DNA from: an uncultured Collinsella sp.
Lineage (GTDB): Bacteria; Actinomycetota; Coriobacteriia; Coriobacteriales; Coriobacteriaceae
Assembly: GCA_900541055.1 (NCBI GenBank)
Contig: UQHZ01000001.1
Span: 124,001-188,000, forward strand
Length of the DNA: 64,000 nucleotides
Direction: 5' to 3'
Shown here: one piece after another, positions 41,782-50,532 of the stretch
Numbering within the stretch: position 1 is the first letter of the stretch
How the letters are laid out: every line of letters begins with the position of its first letter
Notes under the pieces: model-generated
What the model was told of the DNA's origin: nothing
What the model saw: only the letters and a program-made list of their open reading frames with translations
The model's database searches: none
Program-made: the position numbers and the translations under genes

Positions 41782-42848
41782 TGTGGGAAGCCGATGACTC
41801 TCAGGACCTGTGGGCGACGCCCGGCAACTCGCCGGCGGCATCCATGGCGCACGGCGAGCGCATGGTGGGCTCGGAGCTGACGGCCGAGGACCTCGATGTC
41901 GACCGCACTTTGCGCCCCCAGCGCCTGGACGATTACTGTGGCCAGGAGCACATCAAGCAGAGCCTGCGCGTGTTGATCGAAGCGGCGCAGAGCCGTGGCG
42001 AGACGCTCGACCACGTGATCTTCTCGGGTCCTCCGGGCCTGGGCAAGACCACGCTGGCCACCGTTATCGCCAACGAGCTGGGCGCTCAGATCAAGACCAC
42101 GAGTGGCCCTGCCATCGCGCGCACGGGCGACCTGGCGGCCATCCTTACTAACTTGCAGCCGGGTGATGTGCTGTTTATCGACGAGATCCACCGCCTCAAC
42201 CGTTCGGTCGAGGAGGTCCTGTACCCCGCGATGGAGGACTTTGCCCTCGATATCGTGATTGGCAAGGGTCCGGCGGCGCGCTCGATTCGCCTGGATATTC
42301 CCAAGTTTACGCTGGTAGCGGCAACGACCCGCTCAGGCATGTTGACCGGCCCGTTGCGCGACCGCTTTGGCATTTCGTATCGCCTGGATTACTACACGGT
42401 CGAGGAGCTCGCGCAGATTGTGACGCGCTCGGCGACTATCCTGGGCGTGACGATCGACCATCCCAGTGCACTCGAGATCGGCTCGCGTTCGCGCGGCACG
42501 CCACGTCTTGCCAACCGCCTTCTCAAGCGCGTGCGCGATTACGCACAGGTGCGTGGCAGCGGCCCTATCGAGCTCGATATCTGCCGCCAGGCGCTCGAGT
42601 TCTTCGAGATCGACGAGCTCGGTCTGGACTGGATGGATATTCGTATCTTGGAGACGCTTGCCAAGACGTTCTCCGGCCGTGCTGTAGGCCTGACGACCCT
42701 TGCCAGTGCGGTGGGCGAGGACCCGGGCACGCTCGAGGATGTCTATGAGCCCTATTTGCTGCAGTGCGGGTTGATGATTCGTACGCCGCAGGGCCGTCAG
42801 GCAACCCTTCGCACCTTTGAGCACCTGGGGATTGAACCTACCGTTTAG
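41781..42848 (+). CDS. ruvB: Holliday junction branch migration ATPase RuvB
   Basis: A 355-residue AAA+ motor. Walker A is GPPGLGKTT, Walker B is FIDEIHRLN, sensor 1 lies in LVAATTRSGMLTGPLRDRF, and the C-terminal winged helix ends with LLQCGLMIRTPQGRQ. The N-terminus is about 20 residues longer than usual. ATG 41781 overlaps the ruvA stop. It forms the hexameric pump with RuvA. Confidence 0.96.
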   Translation: MWEADDSQDLWATPGNSPAASMAHGERMVGSELTAEDLDVDRTLRPQRLDDYCGQEHIKQSLRVLIEAAQSRGETLDHVIFSGPPGLGKTTLATVIANELGAQIKTTSGPAIARTGDLAAILTNLQPGDVLFIDEIHRLNRSVEEVLYPAMEDFALDIVIGKGPAARSIRLDIPKFTLVAATTRSGMLTGPLRDRFGISYRLDYYTVEELAQIVTRSATILGVTIDHPSALEIGSRSRGTPRLANRLLKRVRDYAQVRGSGPIELDICRQALEFFEIDELGLDWMDIRILETLAKTFSGRAVGLTTLASAVGEDPGTLEDVYEPYLLQCGLMIRTPQGRQATLRTFEHLGIEPTV

Positions 42849-42926
42849 GGCGCTTTGTTTTGGCGGGCTGTTGGACTATCGCTGGGCATCGGGTAAACAT
42901 ATCGCCGTTCATCGGTTATGGGCGTT

Positions 42927-42954
42927 TTACTATTGCGCGCCCGTGCTATGCTGA
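42927..42954 (+). promoter_or_regulatory. Probable promoter of fhs
   Basis: TTTTAC (42927-42932) and TATGCT (42949-42954) are separated by 16 bp, 38 bp upstream of the start codon. Confidence 0.45.
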
Positions 42955-42992
42955 ATTGGTCTTTTTCTCATTCGGTAACGAAAGGACCGCCC

Positions 42993-44660
42993 ATGCCTAC
43001 TGACATCGAAATCGCACGTTCTGTCACGCCACTGCCTATTACCGAGGTGGCCAAGAACGCCGGCGTCGACGTTAAGCACCTTATTCCGTACGGCTTCGAC
43101 AAGGCTAAGGTCGACTATTCACTGCTCAACGAGCCGACTGATCACCAGGCCAAGCTCGTCCTCGTGACCGCTATCAACCCAACGCCCGCGGGCGAGGGCA
43201 AGACCACCACGACCATCGGTCTGGCCGACGGCCTGCGTCGTCGCGGCGTCAAGAGTGCCGTTGCCCTGCGCGAGCCTTCGCTCGGCCCCGTCTTTGGCGT
43301 TAAGGGCGGTGCTGCCGGCGGCGGCTGGGCTCAGGTCATCCCCATGGAGGATATCAACCTGCACTTTACCGGCGACTTCCACGCTATCGGTGCCGCCAAT
43401 AACCTGCTGGCCGCCATGCTTGATAACCACATCCAGCAGGGCAATCAGCTCGGTATTGACGTTAAGCGCATCACTTGGAAGCGCGTCGTCGATATGAACG
43501 ACCGTCAGCTGCGCCACGTCATCGACGGCATTGGCGGTAAGGCCCAGGGCGTGCCGCGCGAGGACGGCTTCGATATCACCGTCGCCTCCGAGGTCATGGC
43601 AATCCTGTGCCTGTCTACGAGCATCAGCGACCTCAAGGAACGCTTGGGTGAGATTGTCGTCGGCTATAGCTTTGCCGGCGAGCCCGTCCGTGCCCGCGAC
43701 CTCAAGGCCCAGGGTGCCATGGCCGCGTTGCTTAAGGACGCGCTCAAGCCCAACCTGGTGCAAACGCTCGAGGGCACGCCCGCGTTTGTCCACGGCGGTC
43801 CCTTCGCCAATATCGCCCACGGCTGCAACTCCATCATGGCCACGCGTATGGCGATGCGCTTTGGCGATGTTGCCATTACCGAGGCCGGCTTCGGTGCCGA
43901 TCTGGGTGCCGAGAAGTTCCTCGACATCAAGTGCCGCATGACGGGCGTTCGCCCCAGCGCCGTCGTGATCGTCGCTACCGCTCGTGCGCTTAAGTACAAC
44001 GGTGGCGTCGCCAAGGCCGACCTCAACGAGGAGAACCTCGAAGCACTCAAGGCTGGCATGCCCAACTTGCTGCGTCACGTCGACAACATCCAGAACGTTT
44101 ATGGTCTGCCCTGCGTGGTCGCCATCAACCGCTTCCCGACGGACACCGAGGCCGAGCTTGCGCTCATCGAGTCCGAGTGCCAGAAGCTCGGCGTCAACGT
44201 TAAGCTTTCCGAGGTCTGGGCCAAGGGCGGCGAGGGCGCGCTCGAGCTGGCCGATGAGGTCATGCGTCTGATTGAGCAGCCGAGCGAGCTCAAGTTTGCC
44301 TATGAGGACGGCGCTGATGTCGCTGATGCCCTCGAGGCCGTTGCCACCAAGGTCTACCGCGCCGACGGCGTCGACTTTACGCCGGCCGCCAAGCGCCAGC
44401 TCGCCGAGCTGCGCGAGAACGGCTTTGGCAACCTGCCGGTGTGCGTCGCCAAGACGCAGTACAGCTTTAGCGACAACGCCAAGGCCCTGGGCGCTCCCGA
44501 GAACTTCCGCATCACCGTGCGTGAGCTCAAGGTTTCTGCCGGCGCCCACTTTGTGGTCGCGCTGACCGGCAGCGTTCTGACCATGCCGGGTCTGCCCAAG
44601 GTGCCCGCGGCCGAGAACATCGACGTCGACAACGACGGCAACATCACCGGCCTGTTCTAA
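42993..44660 (+). CDS. fhs: Formate-tetrahydrofolate ligase
   Basis: A 555-residue enzyme that makes 10-formyl-THF from formate, THF and ATP. The P-loop TPAGEGKTTTTIGL is at about residues 66-79, and EPSLGPVFGVKGGAAGGG, the HFTGDFHAIGAANNL segment and the HGGPFANIAHGCNS segment are all conserved. Full length. Start ATG 42993 follows AAAGGA. It supplies the step before FchA and FolD (54394-55883). Together these can run formate-C1 assimilation for purines and serine or dispose of formate. Codon bias suggests strong expression. No CODH/ACS is seen, so acetogenesis is not implied. Confidence 0.97.
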   Translation: MPTDIEIARSVTPLPITEVAKNAGVDVKHLIPYGFDKAKVDYSLLNEPTDHQAKLVLVTAINPTPAGEGKTTTTIGLADGLRRRGVKSAVALREPSLGPVFGVKGGAAGGGWAQVIPMEDINLHFTGDFHAIGAANNLLAAMLDNHIQQGNQLGIDVKRITWKRVVDMNDRQLRHVIDGIGGKAQGVPREDGFDITVASEVMAILCLSTSISDLKERLGEIVVGYSFAGEPVRARDLKAQGAMAALLKDALKPNLVQTLEGTPAFVHGGPFANIAHGCNSIMATRMAMRFGDVAITEAGFGADLGAEKFLDIKCRMTGVRPSAVVIVATARALKYNGGVAKADLNEENLEALKAGMPNLLRHVDNIQNVYGLPCVVAINRFPTDTEAELALIESECQKLGVNVKLSEVWAKGGEGALELADEVMRLIEQPSELKFAYEDGADVADALEAVATKVYRADGVDFTPAAKRQLAELRENGFGNLPVCVAKTQYSFSDNAKALGAPENFRITVRELKVSAGAHFVVALTGSVLTMPGLPKVPAAENIDVDNDGNITGLF

Positions 44661-44685
44661 GTCTGCTGTCCATAGCTGCTTGTCC

Positions 44686-44721
44686 GCCCCGCCGTGCCCA
44701 CAAGGCCCGGCGGGGCTTTTT
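44686..44721 (+). terminator. Rho-independent terminator of fhs
   Basis: A 13-bp stem (44686-44698 with 44704-44716) with a CACAA loop is followed by TTTTT, 25 bp after the stop codon. Confidence 0.93.
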
Positions 44722-44839
44722 GATCCTTAGGCCCGCGCATGTCTTGTAGATACCGACGGACTCTGCCCATCATAGGCTTTTGCGCGGGTAGAATGCATGG
44801 ATAACTTGATGCTTACAGGCGACGGAAGGGAATCGTTGC

Positions 44840-45829
44840 ATGGATCAGGACAAAACAACCGTGATGGGCGGCTACGGTTCCGCGCAGGCTGGCGATAACG
44901 CCGATGCGACCCGCGTTGTTCCCAACCCCGGTTATACCGACCCTGCCGCGACGCAGCCTTCTGCCGAGCCCACCCGGGTTATGGGCTATGGAGACACGGC
45001 GCAGGATTCTTACGCTGCATCTTCGCAAGGCCCCTATGGCAACGCAGCTCCGGATCCGTTTGATTACGCGCCGCAGGATTCTTATGCTGCCTCGACGCCG
45101 AATCCCTATGATGGCCTGCCGCAGAATCCCATTCCGCAGCCTCAGCAGACGACGTATATGCCTCGCACGGCGCAGCCTCGCTACGAGTCGCACGAGCCGT
45201 ATCGCGAGTACCCCAAGTCGATTCCGCAATATGGCGAGGACGAGGAGAAGAAGCCGTCGCGTTCGTCGAGCGTGATCAAGAAGATCCTCATCGTGCTGGC
45301 GATTTTCTTTGCGCTGTCGGTTGTGTTTGCCATCGTGTCGGGCATGCTCAACAAGCGAGGGAGTTCAACGGCCGATACCACTGCCGAACAAACCGAGTTC
45401 GCCTCGTCTAGCACCGTCGATCTGAGCGATATCCCGGGGCAGTACTGGTCCAACGCCAAGAAGATCCTCAAGTCGCGCGGCGCCGATCTTTCGAATGCCG
45501 TGGTCCTGACTGATGATGGCTCAACGCCCGTCATCGATGCCAACTGGGTCGTTACTTCTGCCTACTATAACGACAACGGCAACCTCGAAATTCAACTCAC
45601 GCACAAGAACAGTTCGGGCAACTCGTCCGACGGCCAAAGCGGTACCGACAGCTCGAGCTCCAATACGCTGGAGGACTTGAGCAACAAGGTACAGGAGTTG
45701 GGAGACAAGGCGCAAGAGCTGGGCGACACGGCACAAAACCTGGGTGATACCGCGCAGAACTTGGGCGGCTTGGCGACGGATGCCTGGAACGCCCTGCAAA
45801 ACGGCATCTCGGGCGCGCAGGGAAACTAG
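44840..45829 (+). CDS. Single-pass membrane protein with Pro/Tyr/Gln-rich cytoplasmic N-terminus
   Basis: A 329-residue protein of unknown function. Residues 1-140 are low complexity, rich in Pro, Tyr, Gln and Ala with imperfect SYAAS/NPYD repeats. One membrane helix follows at about 148-168 after a lysine-rich SVIKKILI start. The external part holds a compact domain (IPGQYWSNAKKILKSRG, faintly PASTA-like) and a serine-rich linker. The end has heptad-like repeats (AQELGDT, AQNLGDT) suited to a coiled coil. ATG 44840 follows GGAAGGGAA. It converges with the CDF gene, only 12 bp apart. A cell-envelope role is an inference from topology. Confidence 0.75.
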   Translation: MDQDKTTVMGGYGSAQAGDNADATRVVPNPGYTDPAATQPSAEPTRVMGYGDTAQDSYAASSQGPYGNAAPDPFDYAPQDSYAASTPNPYDGLPQNPIPQPQQTTYMPRTAQPRYESHEPYREYPKSIPQYGEDEEKKPSRSSSVIKKILIVLAIFFALSVVFAIVSGMLNKRGSSTADTTAEQTEFASSSTVDLSDIPGQYWSNAKKILKSRGADLSNAVVLTDDGSTPVIDANWVVTSAYYNDNGNLEIQLTHKNSSGNSSDGQSGTDSSSSNTLEDLSNKVQELGDKAQELGDTAQNLGDTAQNLGGLATDAWNALQNGISGAQGN

Positions 45830-45841
45830 CTGTTAAGCAGG

Positions 45842-47023
45842 CTACAGCTGCTCGGCCGGACGGTCGGGCGAGCTAAAGCCCGAGTCAAACGTAACGACGC
45901 ATGAGGCATCGGGTCGGCGCTCGTGCACGATGCGCGTGACGAGCTCCAGCAGCTCCTCGTCGGATATGTCAAAGCCGTCGGGACGCACCAGGTCAAACGA
46001 AACGAACCCGTCGTGCTCGTGCAGGTCGTGGATGGAGAGCGCGGGATCGATCTGCATGACGCCGCGCTTGACCCAGCCGCGCAAGTCATCGCCGGTTGTC
46101 GCGATGGGGTCGCAGTGCAGCGTGATACCAATGCCCATCTGGCGCTTGATGTCGTGCTCGATGGTGTCCAGAATCTCGTGGTGCTCAAACGCGTCGCCCT
46201 CGCCGGGCATCTCCACGTGGGCGCTGGCAAACTGACGACCGGGGCCGTAGTCGTGCACCATGAGGTCGTGTGTGCCCAAGACCTGCGGATAGGACATGAT
46301 CTTATCGCGGATTGCCTGGACGAGCTTGGGGTCGGGCGCTTGCCCCAGCAACGGGCTGATGGCGTCGCGCACCAGGCCCAGGCCGCTGATGCAGATGAAG
46401 ATGCCCACACCCAGGCCTGCCCAGCCATCGAGATCAAAGCCGGTCGTCTGCGAAATAAGCGCCGCCACCAAGACCGAGCCCGAGGTGATGACGTCGTTTT
46501 TGGAGTCCTGCGCCGTGGCGATGAGCGTTTCGGAGTCGATGCGATCGCCCAGCGTGCGGTTGAACGCTGCCATCCAGAATTTGACGAGCATGGACAGAAC
46601 AAGGGCAGCCATGGAGAGCGCCGAATACACGGTGGGCGAGGGCTTGATGATCTTGGTGACCGACTCGAGGATTAGGTTGATGCCGACGGCACAAACCAGG
46701 ACGGCGACAAACAGACCAGCCAGGTACTCGTAGCGGCCGTGGCCGTAAGGGTGGCCCTCGTCTGCCGGGCGGCTGGCAAGGCGGAACCCGAGCAGGCTCA
46801 CGATGTTGCTCGAGGCATCGGAGAGGTTGTTGAAAGCGTCGGCGATGAGGGAGACGGAACCGGCGAGCAGGCCCGCGATGCCCTTGGCCAGGCACAGGGT
46901 GATGTTGAGGCCAATGCAGATGAGGCTTGCGGAAAAACCCGCGTTGGTGCGGCAAGATGCATCGACTGGCCCGTCCTCGCTGCCGGGAACAAGCGTATGT
47001 ACCAGCCGATTTACAAATAGCAT
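45842..47023 (-). CDS. Cation diffusion facilitator (CDF) metal transporter
   Basis: A 393-residue transporter with six membrane segments and a C-terminal metal-sensing cytoplasmic domain. TM2 has SLIADAFNNLSDASSN, TM5 has TAQDSKNDVITS, and HPYGHGRYEYLA lies in the loop between TM2 and TM3. The Asp-x3-Asp pattern in TM5 leans to Mn or Fe rather than Zn, but I do not assign the metal. I prefer ATG 47023, with AGGA 8 nt upstream; the frame runs to 47182 without a ribosome site. The C-terminus is longer than in the minimal family. Confidence 0.86.
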   Translation of the reverse strand: MLFVNRLVHTLVPGSEDGPVDASCRTNAGFSASLICIGLNITLCLAKGIAGLLAGSVSLIADAFNNLSDASSNIVSLLGFRLASRPADEGHPYGHGRYEYLAGLFVAVLVCAVGINLILESVTKIIKPSPTVYSALSMAALVLSMLVKFWMAAFNRTLGDRIDSETLIATAQDSKNDVITSGSVLVAALISQTTGFDLDGWAGLGVGIFICISGLGLVRDAISPLLGQAPDPKLVQAIRDKIMSYPQVLGTHDLMVHDYGPGRQFASAHVEMPGEGDAFEHHEILDTIEHDIKRQMGIGITLHCDPIATTGDDLRGWVKRGVMQIDPALSIHDLHEHDGFVSFDLVRPDGFDISDEELLELVTRIVHERRPDASCVVTFDSGFSSPDRPAEQL

Positions 47024-47241
47024 AGCGGTCGTCCTCACAATCATGTTTAAGGGGATAGTGTAGCTCGCGCGGGGGCGCCGTGCACCGATGCTCAGAAAAT
47101 GCAGCAATAGTCTGCCGGTGCTAACGAGCGAGCCTTCTCGTCTGCCTGGGTGGTCCATTTTGGGCCACATGGGTATGGGCATGTGCCTGTTTGCTCGACA
47201 TACTTAATGTCGACAGCCCCTGTGCAAAGGAGGACGTTTCC

Positions 47242-48579
47242 ATGGACGAGATGTTTGCCATTAAATGTCAAAACTGCGGTGGCCCTATGTACTCACACCA
47301 AGCTAAGCGCAGCTTTGAGTGCGCTTATTGCGGTGCGGTCATTCCGTGGCAGGCGGACGCTGGAGAGCCCAAGAGCGCTTTGGGCATTCGCCATACGCCG
47401 TTGACGGCGGTGGATGGACTGCTCAAGCTCACGCATGTGTCGCAACTCGAGCGCCCGGAGGACCCGGACTGGTATTTCTTCAATTCGCACTGGCGCAATC
47501 AGTCGGTCCTGGAACATCTGCTGTGGGAGGATCGCGGCACGGCGCAAGAGTTCCAAGAGGCCACGCATGTGAGCATTCCTTGCCCCTTCTGCGGAGCGTC
47601 CTTTGAGGGCGAGTCAACGCAGCGTGTGTTTGAGTGCCCGTCCTGCGGCAACAAGATCGGCGTTGCCGACCTACTCAAGCCCGGTACCTTCAGCAAGCGC
47701 CTGACCTTGGGCGTTGGTGCGGAGTATGTACCTGGGCAGGGTGTTCCCTGCGAAATCTCGCCGCAGCAGGCACGTGCCAACGCACTGCAGCTGGTGCGCC
47801 AGTACCCCGACGTCTTTGCCGAGCACGACGTGGAAGATGCGATCCAAAACGACATGATGCTCTTCTATTTCCCCATGGCGCTGGCGGACCTGCGCATGAT
47901 GGCGAGCTTCCCGGGTAAGGGCCTGAGCAAGGAGACCCTGGTGTACTACGAGGTGCTCGACTGGGCATACCCCAGGGCAAACTACCTGGACGTTCGCCTC
48001 ATGGGCATTTTGGAGCCATGGGACTTTGCCAAGGTTGGGCCGTTTGACCCGGCCATGCAGGAAGGTAACTTCCGCGTCGTTTCCGTCGATGCGTCCACCA
48101 AGGATCAGGTGGTCATTGATAAGCTGGCGCTCGATATTGCCGGCAACGATGCCGAGGCGACCCTGGGGCTCAATAAAAAGAGCATTCGCACGTGGGCGCG
48201 CAAGGCTCGCAAGCACAAGGACGGCCTGGTGATGGTACCGGTCTACTTTGTCGATCGCCCGGCGTCGGATAGCCGCGACGGCGAGCAAGTGCGCATCGCC
48301 GTGAACGGCCAGACGGGTCGCGCGGCCGCGGTGGTGTTTGGCGACAAGCGCGAAACGCATATCGTGGCGCCGCTCAGCCCGAGCCTGCATTTGTCCGGTG
48401 AGAGCACCGTACACGCCACGCCCATCGAGGTCAAATATGTTAAATCTCCGTTCCTATACCAGATCGTGCGCCGTGGAGGCGGCGAGCAACCGCGCCAGGT
48501 TGCAGCGGTGGCCGAGGGCTCCTGCCGAGAGGAGAAGCCCAAACGCCGCGGTCTGCTGGGTGCGCTATTTGGGAAGTAG
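47242..48579 (+). CDS. Zinc-ribbon protein of unknown function
   Basis: A 445-residue cytoplasmic protein. Two zinc ribbons are clear, CQNCG ... CAYCG (residues 9-31) and CPFCG ... CPSCG (about 115-138), of the TFIIB/DUF type. The rest is soluble with no recognised domain, and the tail is short and basic (KPKRRGLLGALFGK). No partner gene or operon is evident. ATG 47242 follows AAAGGAGG. Possible roles include envelope-stress or chaperone-like scaffolding, but none is supported by the sequence. Confidence 0.72.
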   Translation: MDEMFAIKCQNCGGPMYSHQAKRSFECAYCGAVIPWQADAGEPKSALGIRHTPLTAVDGLLKLTHVSQLERPEDPDWYFFNSHWRNQSVLEHLLWEDRGTAQEFQEATHVSIPCPFCGASFEGESTQRVFECPSCGNKIGVADLLKPGTFSKRLTLGVGAEYVPGQGVPCEISPQQARANALQLVRQYPDVFAEHDVEDAIQNDMMLFYFPMALADLRMMASFPGKGLSKETLVYYEVLDWAYPRANYLDVRLMGILEPWDFAKVGPFDPAMQEGNFRVVSVDASTKDQVVIDKLALDIAGNDAEATLGLNKKSIRTWARKARKHKDGLVMVPVYFVDRPASDSRDGEQVRIAVNGQTGRAAAVVFGDKRETHIVAPLSPSLHLSGESTVHATPIEVKYVKSPFLYQIVRRGGGEQPRQVAAVAEGSCREEKPKRRGLLGALFGK

Positions 48580-48694
48580 GGGAGTAGTGCTGGGGTGTCG
48601 GGCTGCATCACAAGGTCATTAGATGAATTTAAAAGTGCTGGGAACGTGCTAACATTGCCGATAGCCTTAATCTTGTAGAAGCGGAGGCCGGATT

Positions 48695-49165
48695 ATGGGT
48701 TTTGCGGATCAGCAGCTTCAGATTCAGGTGCCGTATTCTCCTGACGACACGTTTAATGCCTTGAAGGCAGCTATGGAAAAGCTGCCTAAAGTAAAAGTTG
48801 ATAGCGCATCGCCCACAACAAGAACAGTTGCAGCTGAGATTGGTATGAGCCTTTGGTCCTGGGGTGAAAATATCAGTATTTCGGTTGTTCCAGTTGAAGG
48901 CGGATCTGGCGTTACTGTCAACTCATCATCTAAGGTCAGGACAAACGTATTAAACGGGGGCAAAAATGCAAAGAATATTGCCGAGATAGTCGATGCCCTA
49001 TCGAAGGAGCTCGAGCAGTATCCGCAGGTTTCACAGACTATTGAGACGCTGGCGGATAGTGGTGATGTAGTTGCAAGGCTTGAGAGACTTGCAACGCTGC
49101 GTGATAGTGGAGTACTTACCGAGGAAGAGTTTGCTGCAGAAAAGGAAAAAACCTTTCGTAACTAG
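48695..49165 (+). CDS. SHOCT-domain protein
   Basis: A 156-residue protein. The C-terminal 30 residues (RLERLATLRDSGVLTEEEFAAEKEK) are the SHOCT short helical oligomerisation motif. The N-terminal 110 residues resemble a START/SRPBCC-like sheet but are not firmly recognised. Base composition is visibly AT-richer than the neighbours, hinting at horizontal origin. It is preceded by GCGGAGG and starts at ATG 48695. Function is unknown. Confidence 0.75.
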   Translation: MGFADQQLQIQVPYSPDDTFNALKAAMEKLPKVKVDSASPTTRTVAAEIGMSLWSWGENISISVVPVEGGSGVTVNSSSKVRTNVLNGGKNAKNIAEIVDALSKELEQYPQVSQTIETLADSGDVVARLERLATLRDSGVLTEEEFAAEKEKTFRN

Positions 49166-49255
49166 ACACGATGGTTGGATTTGTATTCTGCTATTGAACT
49201 TGTTTAAGCTAGGCTGAAAACATCGTGTGGAATAAAAGTGCGCAGTATCCTCGCC

Positions 49256-49708
49256 TTATACAACAATAGAGACCTCTTTCGGGCGCCCTGCCTTTGGAGC
49301 GTCGGCGAGTCGTGCCTCGATGGAAGCTTTGGACACCATGCGCTTGGTGCCATCCTTCCATGAATCCAACAGTCCAGCATTTATCAGTTGCGATACTCTT
49401 GCCGAGCTAACGCCAAGCATGCGCGCGGCATCCGCTGCGGTGACGGCGGGGATATCGTTGAGTTCGCGGCTGACGGCTACGGCGATAATCTTGCCGCCGT
49501 GTCGCGGCTCATGTCCGAAGTCCGGCGCAGGCAGGTCGACGCCGCCCATTAGGTGGTCATCGACCATGCATGCGAGAAAATCAGCGGCGCTTTCGACAGC
49601 GTCGTTTAGGTCGGAGCCAAACGTTCCTCCTCCGCCCAGCGAGCCACATGGCACGGCATCGACCATGCCGTCCGAATCAAAGAACTCAAATTCCCATACG
49701 TAAACCAT
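49256..49708 (-). CDS. hicB: HicB-family antitoxin with C-terminal helix-turn-helix
   Basis: A 150-residue antitoxin. The N-terminal half is the degenerate RNase-H-like fold of HicB (YVWEFEFFDSDG, with the LNDAVESAADFL helix). The C-terminal part is a DNA-binding MerR-like helix-turn-helix (ADAARMLGVSSARVSQLINAG) that would read the operator. It ends in a basic KAGRPKEV tail. ATG 49708 follows GAGGAGG. It is cotranscribed after hicA with a 45-bp gap. Confidence 0.85.
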   Translation of the reverse strand: MVYVWEFEFFDSDGMVDAVPCGSLGGGGTFGSDLNDAVESAADFLACMVDDHLMGGVDLPAPDFGHEPRHGGKIIAVAVSRELNDIPAVTAADAARMLGVSSARVSQLINAGLLDSWKDGTKRMVSKASIEARLADAPKAGRPKEVSIVV

Positions 49709-49753
49709 GTAAGACCTCCTCTAAAAAGCGATGCGAAATGTGATGAGGATGAG

Positions 49754-49924
49754 CTATCGAAGTCCTGCCTGCCTTAGGATTCTTTTGGCAATTTGATCCT
49801 CAATCTCTCGGTGGCGTTTCACGAGCACGAGTTTATCTCCTTTGACGAACTTCTCGTGATTAGTGCCTCCTTTCGAGATGAAGCCGGCTTCTTCGAGGAT
49901 GCGGATCAATTCGCGTCTCTGCAT
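49754..49924 (-). CDS. hicA: HicA-family mRNA interferase toxin
   Basis: A 56-residue HicA toxin. The catalytic histidine is in GGTNHEKF, followed by LVLVKRHREI, which is the double-stranded-RNA-binding-domain-like HicA pattern. It starts at ATG 49924 with GAGG 5 nt upstream; a TTG at 49939 is in frame but without a ribosome site. It is the first gene of the hicAB operon. Confidence 0.87.
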   Translation of the reverse strand: MQRRELIRILEEAGFISKGGTNHEKFVKGDKLVLVKRHREIEDQIAKRILRQAGLR

Positions 49925-49943
49925 CTTAGCCTCTTTCAATAAC

Positions 49944-50000
49944 TATATATTAGCACTTTCTAAGGGTTTAAGACTTAAATCTTAGATATTACTAACCCTT
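49944..50000 (-). promoter_or_regulatory. hicAB promoter and operator
   Basis: On the minus strand TTAAAC (49966-49971) and TATATA (49944-49949) are 16 bp apart. The -35 overlaps one arm of an AAGGGTT/AACCCTT dyad (49962-49968 and 49994-50000), with an AGA-TTAA-TCT quasi-palindrome between. HicB binding here would shut the promoter. The region is very AT-rich. Confidence 0.6.
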
Positions 50001-50168
50001 TGTTTTGTGGTGCCATCTTTGGATAACGGCTTATATTCCTTGTTGTATTAGTTTATTTGCTCGTGCGGACACGATTTTGGTGCTCTGCGCACGACCGCGA
50101 AAAGGGTTTGCGGTGACTAAAATGTGGCCATAGAGACAGTTTTAACGAACCCCACGGGAGTGACGTGT

Positions 50169-50438
50169 ATGGACAACAACACGCTGCTATTCCAGGACAA
50201 AGGTTCGGGTAGGTATAAAGACGTCAAGATCTACCCTAACCGCATTGAGGTACTCAAGAAGGGCACTTTTGGCGGCAAGCACACCGAGATTGTTTATCTT
50301 AAGGACATTACGGGCGTCAATAGAATCAAAGGCCGCGATGTTTTTCTGCGCAATCGTCTGTTGACCGCTTGCGTCTTTAGCCTGAACAGCCGTGCGAAGG
50401 CCCAGGAGTTTGTTAACGCGCTGAACATGGTGATGTAG
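50169..50438 (+). CDS. Small PH-like domain protein
   Basis: An 89-residue protein whose strand pattern (KDVKIYPNRIEVLKKG, then a terminal helix RAKAQEFVNAL) resembles a bacterial pleckstrin-homology-like domain. ATG 50169 has GGGAGTGA upstream; a GTG at 50124 gives a longer protein without a better site. It stands alone between HicAB and the PI-PLC gene. Function is unknown. Confidence 0.65.
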   Translation: MDNNTLLFQDKGSGRYKDVKIYPNRIEVLKKGTFGGKHTEIVYLKDITGVNRIKGRDVFLRNRLLTACVFSLNSRAKAQEFVNALNMVM

Positions 50439-50467
50439 CCGATAGCGGCGTTCGGGCCAAGGTAAAA

Positions 50468-50502
50468 ATCGGGGGCACAGAACGGTGTTCTGCGCCCCCG
50501 AT
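50468..50502. terminator. Bidirectional terminator between the PH-like and PI-PLC genes
   Basis: ATCGGGGGC / GCCCCCGAT with an inner CAGAAC/GTTCTG stem forms a strong hairpin between the two convergent stop codons. TTTTTACC follows on the minus strand. Confidence 0.75.
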
Positions 50503-50532
50503 TGAGTCGATGTGTCTAAAAGGCCGGCTTGC

